Assembly: GCA_035415815.1 (NCBI GenBank)
Contig: DAOOGR010000002.1
Span: 1 to 64,000 of the forward strand
Length of the DNA stretch: 64,000 nucleotides
Direction: 5' to 3'
DNA from: Rectinema sp003452735
GTDB lineage: Bacteria; Spirochaetota; Spirochaetia; Treponematales; Rectinemataceae
In this document: positions 8,322-16,340 of the stretch, one piece after another
Position numbering within the stretch: the first letter of the stretch is position 1
Layout: the number at the start of each line of letters is the position of its first letter
Translations under genes and position numbers: made by a program
The notes under the pieces: model-generated
The model's input: the letters and a program-made list of their open reading frames with translations, nothing else
Databases searched by the model: none
What the model was told of the DNA's origin: nothing

Positions 8322-9979
8322 GAGCGTTGCTCCAACTGCAGAGTTATAAATGGAGTATCCGTAATGGAAGGAGGGCCAAAATACTGGATACTTCCAGGAA
8401 TCCGATAGTCTGAGGAGAGAGCCCACTTATCTCGCATTGCCGCAAATGCCTTAAATGGCTTTCCTTCCAGCTCCACCATTGCTTTTTTAATTACGGGCTT
8501 TTCTTCTCCATGCCTATGCTCGATATTCATCAATGAAACAATAGGGATTCCTCCAGGTAGCCAATCCTTCGGAGCAGCTGAAAGATTTCTTATTGCTGCA
8601 ATATAGCCCGTCAATCCATGCAGAATGAGGAGACATGCATCATATCCTAGCGAATAGCAATAATCGGCATCGAAATTGGTGGGGAAAGCGCATCGGCCTT
8701 CGTAGCCGAAAAAATGCGTCTGGTAATCGAATTTTGCCTTGTATGCTCCAACAGCCATCATTTCTTGAAGTCTGCGAGAAGTCATTTCGGCTAGGAGTTT
8801 TTCAGTTTCGATTCTGGAGACCTGTACATTTCCATGAGGATCTCTGTCCCAGCATAGCTGCGTCTGAATCGATTCTGGAAGGCTAGAAAACAGCGAAGCA
8901 CACTCTGAAGGCAAACGCGATATAATGTAGGATCTCTGTGCTTCTCCTCGAGACAAGGATTCATATTCCGCTTCCGATGTTGCGATAATGTCGTTGATTT
9001 GAGCTATCAGTTTCTTTATTTCTGGAATGAATTCTATAAGTCCTTCTGGCACTACAACAATGCCAAAATTTTCACCTTTTGCTGCACGTGCAGCTATTGT
9101 ATTAGCTATAATCTCAACTACTTGAGACAGGCTCATCTGCTTTTCTTCAATTTCTTCGGAGATGAGAGCCACATTTGGTCTTGTTTGAAATGCACATTCT
9201 AGGGTGATATGCGAGGCGGATCGTCCCATCAGTTTGACAAAATGCCAATATTTGCGGCCTGAAGAAGCATCTTTGCAAATGTTGCCGATCAATTCCGAGT
9301 ATACTCTAGTTGCGGTGTCGAAACCGAAAGAAGTTTCGATCCATTCATTCTTGAGGTCTCCATCGATAGTCTTGGGGACACCGACTACGGTGATAGGCGC
9401 TCCCCTTTGAAAAAAATACTCTGAAAGAAGTGCGGCATTCGTATTGGAATCGTCTCCTCCGATTATTACAAGTGCGTCTAAGCTCAGCTTTTTTGCGTTC
9501 TCTAAGGATTCCTCGAACTGCTCAGGGGTTTCGATCTTGGTTCTTCCAGTACCGATAATATCGAATCCGCCTGTATTCCTATACTGGTCAACAATCTCAG
9601 AGCTCAGGTCGATATATTGGCCTTTGATAAGGCCTGATGGCCCGCCCTTAAAGCCAATGAGTCTGGATTGAGGATTTGCTTTTTTCAACGCGTCGAAAAG
9701 ACCGGCTATTACATTATGCCCACCTGGAGCGGGTCCACCTGAAAGGATGACGCCGACAGCAATAGCTTTATCCTCTAAGGCCCCTTCGCCTTTTATGAAT
9801 TTTATGGCTGGCTTGCCATAGCTATTAGGAAAAATTCTTTTAAGTGCTTCCCTATCTCTCTCAGGTTCTATAGTCTCAGTAGGGATAGGTTTTACGCTTT
9901 GAATAGAATCTAGAAATATCTCAGGTATTTTTGGAACATAAGAATACCTTCCAGCATGCAGGGGTGATGTTTCGAACAT
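8318..9979 (-). CDS. pfp: Diphosphate-fructose-6-phosphate 1-phosphotransferase (PPi-PFK, long form)
   Basis: Glycolytic enzyme phosphorylating fructose 6-phosphate with pyrophosphate in a reversible reaction. At 553 residues it belongs to the long clade found in spirochaetes, plants and some bacteria. Phosphate-binding GVILSGGPAPGGHN is at 76-89. The donor-specifying motif reads GGDDSN (174-179), with Asp in place of the Gly of ATP enzymes, and the catalytic loop PKTIDGDL (202-209) has the Lys typical of PPi use. LMGRSASHITLECA carries the substrate-binding MGR. Start ATG at 9979 is supported by GAGAGG about 9 bases upstream. It leads the operon into lolA, with which it overlaps by 4 bases, and is divergent from the LysM gene. 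Donor specificity is inferred from these two motif residues. Confidence 0.93.
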   Translation of the reverse strand: MFETSPLHAGRYSYVPKIPEIFLDSIQSVKPIPTETIEPERDREALKRIFPNSYGKPAIKFIKGEGALEDKAIAVGVILSGGPAPGGHNVIAGLFDALKKANPQSRLIGFKGGPSGLIKGQYIDLSSEIVDQYRNTGGFDIIGTGRTKIETPEQFEESLENAKKLSLDALVIIGGDDSNTNAALLSEYFFQRGAPITVVGVPKTIDGDLKNEWIETSFGFDTATRVYSELIGNICKDASSGRKYWHFVKLMGRSASHITLECAFQTRPNVALISEEIEEKQMSLSQVVEIIANTIAARAAKGENFGIVVVPEGLIEFIPEIKKLIAQINDIIATSEAEYESLSRGEAQRSYIISRLPSECASLFSSLPESIQTQLCWDRDPHGNVQVSRIETEKLLAEMTSRRLQEMMAVGAYKAKFDYQTHFFGYEGRCAFPTNFDADYCYSLGYDACLLILHGLTGYIAAIRNLSAAPKDWLPGGIPIVSLMNIEHRHGEEKPVIKKAMVELEGKPFKAFAAMRDKWALSSDYRIPGSIQYFGPPSITDTPFITLQLEQRS

Positions 9980-10110
9980 CTGAATATACCTCTCGGAAAA
10001 AATGTCGATGACATTCTAACAATTTGGCTTTTAATTGAAAAGGGCATAAATAGCAAATTCTTTTCTTCAATGGCGACAAAAGCGTGCCGATATATAAACT
10101 GGAACTTTAT

Positions 10111-11118
10111 ATGGTTAGAAGAATTCTCAGAGCCTTTATATTCTTTTTGCTTTTTGGATTATTTCTCACAGTAAGCAATGCGGAGCAAGAATATCATGTG
10201 ATTCAAGCAGGCGAAACATTATACTCGATCGCTAAAAGCTATTCGATACCATATGAAATGCTTGCTAGTATCAATAGCATAACAGATCCGTCCAAAATTC
10301 GTCCGGGGGTGGTTCTCTTCATCCCGCAAGTTCATATTGTCGCAAAAGGTGAGACTTATTATGGTCTTTCGAAACAATATGGCATTACAATTCAGGAATT
10401 GAAATCGGCTAATAATCTTTCTGACAGCTATGTGCTCAAGGTCGGAGATGTCTTAATAATTCCAGAAAAAGAAGTAAATTTTGTACAAACAGTCCAAAAC
10501 CTACCTTCTTTAGATTCCGTTGCTATGAGCCAACCCGCTATTTCAGTTCCAGCCCAGCAAAGTCCGTCTCCGCCTGCAACTACGGCTGCCCCATCAAATT
10601 CTTATTCGTCAGCATCTTCTACTTCTCAGGCCATTCTACCTCCAGCTTCTCCTACGGCATCATCGTCAGCAGTTTTACCATCTACAAATCAACCAGCTCA
10701 AACATCTGCCCAAACCAAGGCCGATAGTTCTAAGGCTAGCGTCTCCAGTCAACGAATACCAGATACAATGGTGAACTGGCCTGTAGATGGAAAAGCCCAG
10801 TATATGAGTGGCAAACTCGAAGGTGTAATGTTCCAGACTGCGCGTGGTGCATCAGTAAGAGCCGTAGCTTCAGGGACGGTTGTCTCTGCAGGGCCATCTC
10901 GTGGCTATGGCGAAGTAGTTTTTGTGCAATCGAAATCTGGTTTTGTCTATGTATATGCGGGCAATGAGTCTATTATTGTAAAAACCGGAGAAAATATAGA
11001 ACCAGGAAAGACCATTGCAAAGGTAGGCATAGATGCAAATGATGGCAATCCGATAGCATATTTCTTTGTTTTTCGTAATGGCCAACCCGTTGACCCTTCG
11101 CTTGCTCCACGAGACTGA
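10111..11118 (+). CDS. LysM-repeat, degenerate M23 peptidase-domain protein (NlpD-like)
   Basis: An exported cell-wall-binding protein. A signal peptide (MVRRILRAFIFFLLFGLFLT) is followed by two LysM repeats (YHVIQAGETLYSIAKSYSIP and HIVAKGETYYGLSKQYGIT), each ending in a LxxGxxLxIP-type motif, then a Ser/Ala/Pro/Thr-rich linker and a C-terminal M23 (lysostaphin-type) fold. In the M23 domain the usual zinc ligands are absent: the HxH motif region reads IAYFFVFRNGQPVDP where HLHFEVRKNG is expected, and the usual H of the YAHL segment is lost (VYVYAGNES). It is therefore probably a non-enzymatic amidase activator such as NlpD/EnvC. ATG at 10111 is chosen because it begins the signal peptide; a GTG at 10084 is possible. 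The sigma factor follows 101 bases later. Confidence 0.85.
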   Translation: MVRRILRAFIFFLLFGLFLTVSNAEQEYHVIQAGETLYSIAKSYSIPYEMLASINSITDPSKIRPGVVLFIPQVHIVAKGETYYGLSKQYGITIQELKSANNLSDSYVLKVGDVLIIPEKEVNFVQTVQNLPSLDSVAMSQPAISVPAQQSPSPPATTAAPSNSYSSASSTSQAILPPASPTASSSAVLPSTNQPAQTSAQTKADSSKASVSSQRIPDTMVNWPVDGKAQYMSGKLEGVMFQTARGASVRAVASGTVVSAGPSRGYGEVVFVQSKSGFVYVYAGNESIIVKTGENIEPGKTIAKVGIDANDGNPIAYFFVFRNGQPVDPSLAPRD

Positions 11119-11181
11119 CGAAAAAGTATTACTGACTTTCCTCTTGTGTGCTAAAAAACAATAAAGTAAAATTCTATTGGT

Positions 11182-11210
11182 TATAATTGTCGAATCAGCG
11201 AATTCGACAA
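11182..11210 (+). promoter_or_regulatory. Sigma-gene promoter -10 with overlapping 8-bp dyad
   Basis: A perfect TATAAT (11182-11187) sits upstream of the sigma-factor ATG at 11220; the matching -35 (CAATAA, 11159-11164) is weak. A perfect inverted repeat TTGTCGAA - 8 nt - TTCGACAA spans 11187-11210, beginning at the last base of the -10 and covering the expected start site. It ends directly before the AAGGAAAA ribosome binding site. The position suits a repressor operator better than an RNA hairpin, because the left arm is largely not transcribed. Confidence 0.55.
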
Positions 11211-11219
11211 GGAAAAAAT

Positions 11220-12206
11220 ATGGGTGACTATTCAGATTGCGACAAAGCGAGCATTCCCAAGTTACCCTCAAGGAAAGGCCCCATAGAAAAAGCAGAGCAG
11301 GAATCCGATCCTATTAGTCTATATCTTCGACAAATTGCAAGGTTTCCTCTTCTCAATGCACAACAAGAGCAAGAAATCGGTTCAAGGCTCGAGGAACTTA
11401 GTCTTTTCTTAAAGTACTGTGACAGAGAAATAGCCAATGATCCTCAAAACACTGCGCTTCTAGAGATGAAGAGGGACACTCTCGAAAAGATAAGGGCATC
11501 AAAAGAAGTGCTGATAACTTCTAATCTGCGCTTAGTGGTTTCCATAGCTAAGGGATATCGAATGAGAGGCGTAAGTCTCTTGGATCTCATCGATGAAGGA
11601 AATATTGGCCTTATTGAAGCTGTAAACCGTTTCGACTATAGAAAGGGATATCGTTTCTCAACCTACGCAAGTTGGTGGATAAGGCAGGCCATAATCAAGT
11701 GCCTTATGGATCAAAGCAGGATGATACGTCTTCCGATTCACATGTTGAACACGATTCGCAGATGCTATGTATCGGCTAAAGGGCTTGTTCAGGAACTTGG
11801 CCGCAATCCTAACTCCATCGAAATAGCCGAAAAATCTGGTATAGCTCTGAGCAAAGTTGAGAGCGCTTTAAAGTTAGCGCTTGGAACATCCAGCCTTGAT
11901 GTGTGCACAGAGGAGAATCAAAATGTAAGCTTGGCAAACAACCTTAAAGATGAAAATGCACCTGATCCTTATAGCGAAGCATTCCTAGTTACCTTAAGAG
12001 AATTGTTAAGTTATATCATGTGTTCTCTTTCCGAGCGGGAACAAACTGTACTAGAGCTCAGGTACGGTCTGAATGGTGAAGCGCCAAAGACTCTTGAGGA
12101 GACCGGTCTGGCTCTGGGTATAACTCGAGAGAGAGTGCGGCAGATTCAAGAAAGGGCTCTTGAAAAGATGAGGAATAGACAAGAGCTTTCAGACTCGATC
12201 TTATAA
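11220..12206 (+). CDS. Group 2 sigma-70 family RNA polymerase sigma factor (RpoS/RpoD-like)
   Basis: An alternative sigma factor of 328 residues with regions 1.2 to 4.2. Region 1.2: DPISLYLRQIARFPLL. Region 2: NLRLVVSIAKGYRMRGVSLL, then DLIDEGNIGLIEAVNRFD and the promoter-melting RFSTYASWWIRQAI. Region 4.2: LEETGLALGITRERVRQIQE, the -35-binding helix-turn-helix. It lacks the long region 1.1 and most of the non-conserved insert seen in primary RpoD, and is RpoS-sized. ATG at 11220 is chosen for the AAGGAAAA site 7 bases upstream; a TTG at 11187 lies within the promoter -10. It follows an NlpD-like gene, the same order as nlpD-rpoS in gammaproteobacteria. Whether it is a general stress sigma factor is inference. 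Confidence 0.9.
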   Translation: MGDYSDCDKASIPKLPSRKGPIEKAEQESDPISLYLRQIARFPLLNAQQEQEIGSRLEELSLFLKYCDREIANDPQNTALLEMKRDTLEKIRASKEVLITSNLRLVVSIAKGYRMRGVSLLDLIDEGNIGLIEAVNRFDYRKGYRFSTYASWWIRQAIIKCLMDQSRMIRLPIHMLNTIRRCYVSAKGLVQELGRNPNSIEIAEKSGIALSKVESALKLALGTSSLDVCTEENQNVSLANNLKDENAPDPYSEAFLVTLRELLSYIMCSLSEREQTVLELRYGLNGEAPKTLEETGLALGITRERVRQIQERALEKMRNRQELSDSIL

Positions 12207-12348
12207 AGGCAGCTTTGAAGCAGTTCTGTAAAACCTTGATACCCTTAATAGAGAGGCAAAAGACCTGCAAGCCTATAGAGTTCTAGCATGCAAATCTGCA
12301 TGTAGTACTAAATCAGGCATCCTCTAGATAGCTACCTTCATTATCATC

Positions 12349-15150
12349 TCATTTACGTGCGAGTATTGCAAGAATTTCCTGATATCCTTTTGTTTGTGCA
12401 ATATCTTTTGGAGTCTCTCCTTTGCGGTTTTGGGCATTTCTATCTGCCCCAAGAGATAGTAGCTCTGACACAATATCTGCATTATTTGCTCTTACTGCAT
12501 AGTGAAGCAGCGATTCCCCTATAAAATCCGCGCTGTTCGTGCCAGCTGCCGAGAAAAGTTTCATTCTGGCTCCCGAATCCATTCCAAAGATTACATAAAG
12601 AGGCAGAGTATTGTCCGCATTCGATATAAAGAGAGATGATCCTGCTTGTATCAGCACCACCGCTGTATTAAGATCACCCTTCTTTAGAGCGAGCATGAGA
12701 GGGGTATCTCCTTTTGAGTTTCTCGCATTGAGATTGGCTCCATGTTTAAGGGCTTCTGTGAGAGCTTCCTGTCCTTGCCCACTCTTCACTATTATGTGCA
12801 GAATACAATCTCCATTAGAATCGGGCTTGTTGATAAGCTTATTAGTATAGAATTCAGAAGTTATCTGAGGATTCTTCGAAAGCGATAATCTAAAAGGAGA
12901 AAGCTCTTGGGCGTTCAGAGCATGGATATCAGCATCGTTAACCAAGAACAACCTTATCAGTGAGGCATATTCGCCGCTTACAGCGTGGTATAGGGGCGTG
13001 GATCCAAGGTAGTCACGCGTGTCGATGAGAGCCTTAGCTTTGATTAATTCACTTGCAGCGTCATAACGATCATTGGCTGCTGCTGTTATGAGAGGAGTAA
13101 AGCCGCGGCTGTCCTGAATTTCGGTATTTGCGCCTTGCGCTATAAGTAGCTGGATAATTGCGGCGCTGTTATTCTTGCTAGCTTGATGCAAAGCTGTCTC
13201 GCCAGAATAATTCTGATTATTCACAGGAGAGCCTGCTGCAAGGAGCATCTGAGTCGCTTTGAAAGCTCCATTCAATACCGCACTTTGGAGAGGAATGTCG
13301 CCATTTTTGTTTGCAGCATTCAAAGAAGATCCTGCGCTTATCAGATAACGAATTGCATCAGTAGAATCGTATTTTGCAGCCGTATGAAGTGGAATTTCTC
13401 CTGCATTATTGAGTGCTTCGATATTTGCGCCCTTTTTGATTAGGTAAGCAATTCCATCAGGAAGATTCTTGCGAGCGGCATGGTGAACTACAGAATCTCC
13501 ATTTGCATCCGTAGCACTGATCACGTTTGGTCTGAAAAACCATTCTAGAGGTGCAGGTTTTGCAGTGAGCGCTAGGAAGAGGGGATTCTCTTGCATTGCA
13601 TTATATTGAAATACATCTGCATTAGCATCCAGGAGCACGATACCCTGCTGGGCATAGTTTTGCCTTACGGCGATATGTAAGGCAGTATCCTGCGCTTTGT
13701 TCTTAGCATTCGGATCAGCTCCCTTAGAAAGGATTAGCTTAAGGACATCTGGGTTGGCTTTTAGCAATACAGCAGTCATGAGAACGCTGTTCGAATTATC
13801 ATCGCTTTGGTTTACATTAGATGGCAGCACAATATTGTCGACAGCAGTATAGCCTTTACTCAATGCAATCTTGAGAGCATTCTCACCTGCCTGGTTCATT
13901 TTGAAAATTTCTGCTTTCGCTTCAATGAGAGGCTTTGCATATTCATAGTGCTCAGTCCGTGCACAAATAATGAGAGGCGTGTCTCCTTTGGAATTCTGTG
14001 CATTTACAGGTGCTCCTGCTTGAATAAGAGTTTCGACTATTTCGGGAGCATATAACTGCGTGACTGCTTTGTGGAGTGGCGTATTTCCTTGATTATCCAT
14101 AATAGCGGGGTTAGCTTTGAACGCTAGAAGAAGCTTGACCATTTCAAGACGCTGAGTAGCTGGAATGGTGAGATGTAGCGGTGTGCTTTGATTAGCATCC
14201 AGAATGTCCGGATTTGCGTTGTGGGAGAGTAGCAGTCTAGCACCCTCGACATAGCCTGACTTTACCGCTAGATGAAGGGGCGCATCGCCATTCAGATTTT
14301 TAAGGTTGGGATCGACATTATTGAGCAATAGAAAAAGTGCAAAACCGTATTGATATCTGGATATCGCCTCATGCAAAGGCGTGTTGCCGTTGGCAAAGCG
14401 GGCAGCACTATAGTCGGGCCTCCTCACGGTATCTGCAAACCAGGAAAACTCTGGGAAAGAAGGATTTGCTCCCTTGAGAATCAGCTTCTCAGCTATCTGC
14501 GCTGCTTCTAGTTTCTCTGGATAAAGGAGAGCGAGATCAAGAGCAGTTCTGTCTGCCTTATCTTTTATCTGGACTAGGGCACCTTTCGATAGAAGGAGGT
14601 CGACTTCTTTTGGCAATAGTGCATCGGCAGCATGGTGGAGAATTGTTCTTCCGTCGGGACCAGTATTATTGATATTCCGAGAGTTGAACATTGCATCAAG
14701 AAGGCTTATATCTGAGTGTAGCGCTAACTGGGCTGGTGAAGTTCCACCTACATCGGGGACAAAGGGATCGGCTCCTCTATCGATAAGCATCTTTACCATT
14801 GCCGTCTGTTTCCTATCCACTGCATATCGTAAAGCTGTTTTTCCAGAGAGATCCTGATTATCAGGCTTTGCGCCAAGCACAATTAGGATTTCTGCTATTT
14901 GTGTATTGCCTTGTGTTACTGCGATATGAAGAGGATAAAGCCCGACATAGGGTTCTTTATTTGAAGGTTTGTTCAATTCCTCTTGGTTTGAATAAAACTT
15001 ACGAATACCTTCAAAATCACCTTGGATTACAAGATCGTTTAGAGTAACCTCTTTATTCTTTGCAGGGGAGGTCGCACAGCCTCCAAATAAAAGTAGCACG
15101 GCAATAATAGCAGAGAGCAATTGTCCTGCCTTAAAAGATAGTTTTTGCAT
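12349..15150 (-). CDS. Ankyrin-repeat lipoprotein, 933 residues
   Basis: An exported lipoprotein built almost wholly of ankyrin repeats. The N-terminus is a lipoprotein signal with lipobox LLFGGC, giving Cys25 as the likely acylated residue, and a short linker. By eye about 25 repeats of ~33 residues follow, most with the consensus G-x-TPLH-x-A and LL-x-x-GA-x-x-x-x-x-N (for example GNTPLHKAVTQ, GETALHQASK, GDTPLMLALKKG). Some internal repeats are decayed. No catalytic domain is visible, so it is likely a binding scaffold at the cell envelope. Start ATG at 15150 has AAGGGAG upstream. It is convergent with the sigma-factor gene and divergent from the dehydrogenase gene. Binding partner unknown. 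Confidence 0.9.
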   Translation of the reverse strand: MQKLSFKAGQLLSAIIAVLLLFGGCATSPAKNKEVTLNDLVIQGDFEGIRKFYSNQEELNKPSNKEPYVGLYPLHIAVTQGNTQIAEILIVLGAKPDNQDLSGKTALRYAVDRKQTAMVKMLIDRGADPFVPDVGGTSPAQLALHSDISLLDAMFNSRNINNTGPDGRTILHHAADALLPKEVDLLLSKGALVQIKDKADRTALDLALLYPEKLEAAQIAEKLILKGANPSFPEFSWFADTVRRPDYSAARFANGNTPLHEAISRYQYGFALFLLLNNVDPNLKNLNGDAPLHLAVKSGYVEGARLLLSHNANPDILDANQSTPLHLTIPATQRLEMVKLLLAFKANPAIMDNQGNTPLHKAVTQLYAPEIVETLIQAGAPVNAQNSKGDTPLIICARTEHYEYAKPLIEAKAEIFKMNQAGENALKIALSKGYTAVDNIVLPSNVNQSDDNSNSVLMTAVLLKANPDVLKLILSKGADPNAKNKAQDTALHIAVRQNYAQQGIVLLDANADVFQYNAMQENPLFLALTAKPAPLEWFFRPNVISATDANGDSVVHHAARKNLPDGIAYLIKKGANIEALNNAGEIPLHTAAKYDSTDAIRYLISAGSSLNAANKNGDIPLQSAVLNGAFKATQMLLAAGSPVNNQNYSGETALHQASKNNSAAIIQLLIAQGANTEIQDSRGFTPLITAAANDRYDAASELIKAKALIDTRDYLGSTPLYHAVSGEYASLIRLFLVNDADIHALNAQELSPFRLSLSKNPQITSEFYTNKLINKPDSNGDCILHIIVKSGQGQEALTEALKHGANLNARNSKGDTPLMLALKKGDLNTAVVLIQAGSSLFISNADNTLPLYVIFGMDSGARMKLFSAAGTNSADFIGESLLHYAVRANNADIVSELLSLGADRNAQNRKGETPKDIAQTKGYQEILAILARK

Positions 15151-15309
15151 TCTCTATATCTCCCTTCAAGAATATCGGCATCAATAATAAAAATCCCGAG
15201 TCTCAACAATCTATATCGCAAAAATCCAACAATTTCACAAGGTTGCTTGCATTTTAGCATTAAGTATGCTTCCATATATATGATATATTTTATTTTATAA
15301 GAGGTTATC

Positions 15310-16287
15310 ATGAATATTGGATCATTCATGCCAATTCAGTCTATTTGGAAAACGGTAATAGAACAACTTCGGGAAGAATTCCCAGATCATACATGGCTAG
15401 AAGGGCTTACCCCCGATTCTCCTGAAATCGGTTCACTTGATCTAATCATTGCTGGACGCATTCCAGCAGATGTTATCAAGGCGGCGACAAGCCTTAAAGC
15501 TTTGTTTCAGCCGTTTACAGGGGTAAACCATCTGCCTTCTCAATTGATGCTTGAGCGCGGAATTGAGGTCTACAATGTTCACTCCAATGCTTTCGATGTC
15601 GCGGAGAAAGCCCTTGCTCTAACTCTTGCTTTTTATGGAAGAGTCATTGAGTACCACAATGACCTTAAAAATGAGATATGGCATGGCTTTTGGGTCAATC
15701 GAGGAGCAGAGGACAACTGGGACAGCCTATATGGTCGGAAATGCTCGATTCTAGGGACAGGAGCCATAGGTCAGGAGTTGGCTGGTCTTCTCAAAGCATT
15801 TCATTGCACAGTATATGGGTGGCGTAGGACAAAAAACGGCAAACTGCCAGATCATTTCGATGCCATAGTGCCCTCTTTGCAGGAAGCCATCGACTCAGCC
15901 GAGATCATTTTCATAGCGCTTCCAGCTACTACGGAGACTGAAAATCTCATATCAAAAGAGATGCTCATGAGCATGAAGGGTAAATTTCTGGTCAATGTTG
16001 GCAGAGGTTCTATTGTGAATGAAGAAGGCTTGTACGAGGCTCTCAAGAGTGGAGTGCTAAAAGGTGCTGCGATCGATACATGGTACACATACCCTGTTAC
16101 AGGTGTACTAGGTGCACCCTCACGCTATCCTATACATAAGCTTTCGAATGTTGTGCTTTCTCCTCATGTAGGAGGGTCGACTAATCAGGCCTCGGCTAGA
16201 TCTATCGAAGACACGGTAGCCAACATTCGGTCTTACCTCATGACAGGTCGCGGCATTTGGAAGGCAGACCTTTCTAAGATGTATTAA
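15310..16287 (+). CDS. D-isomer-specific 2-hydroxyacid dehydrogenase
   Basis: An NAD(P)-dependent cytosolic oxidoreductase of 325 residues acting on a 2-keto/2-hydroxy acid. The nucleotide-binding motif is ILGTGAIGQELA, followed downstream by basic residues YGWRRTK that could favour NADP. The catalytic region shows LVNVGRGSIVNEEGL with its conserved Arg, GAAIDTWYTYP and the active-site His in NVVLSPHVGG. The family includes phosphoglycerate, glyoxylate and D-lactate dehydrogenases; the sequence does not decide between them. GAGG lies upstream of ATG 15310, and an alternative ATG seven codons in is possible. It is divergent from the ankyrin lipoprotein and convergent with the radical SAM gene. 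Confidence 0.87.
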   Translation: MNIGSFMPIQSIWKTVIEQLREEFPDHTWLEGLTPDSPEIGSLDLIIAGRIPADVIKAATSLKALFQPFTGVNHLPSQLMLERGIEVYNVHSNAFDVAEKALALTLAFYGRVIEYHNDLKNEIWHGFWVNRGAEDNWDSLYGRKCSILGTGAIGQELAGLLKAFHCTVYGWRRTKNGKLPDHFDAIVPSLQEAIDSAEIIFIALPATTETENLISKEMLMSMKGKFLVNVGRGSIVNEEGLYEALKSGVLKGAAIDTWYTYPVTGVLGAPSRYPIHKLSNVVLSPHVGGSTNQASARSIEDTVANIRSYLMTGRGIWKADLSKMY

Positions 16288-16340
16288 GGCCATATGGAAT
16301 AAGACTTTAAAGTCAATTGGTTTGTGCCGTCTTAAAAGAG

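Noticed and set aside
8322..8426. N-terminal extension of the LolA frame
   Set aside because: It lies inside pfp and puts 35 non-signal residues before a clear signal peptide; the GTG at 8321 has a ribosome binding site.
12287..12302. Small hairpin CATGCA/TGCATG between sigma and ankyrin genes
   Set aside because: Only six pairs and no T-tract; not a convincing terminator.
12349..15150. Plus-strand open frames and tandem DNA repeats in the ankyrin gene
   Set aside because: They are shadows of the repeated protein motif on the minus strand, not a CRISPR array or separate genes.
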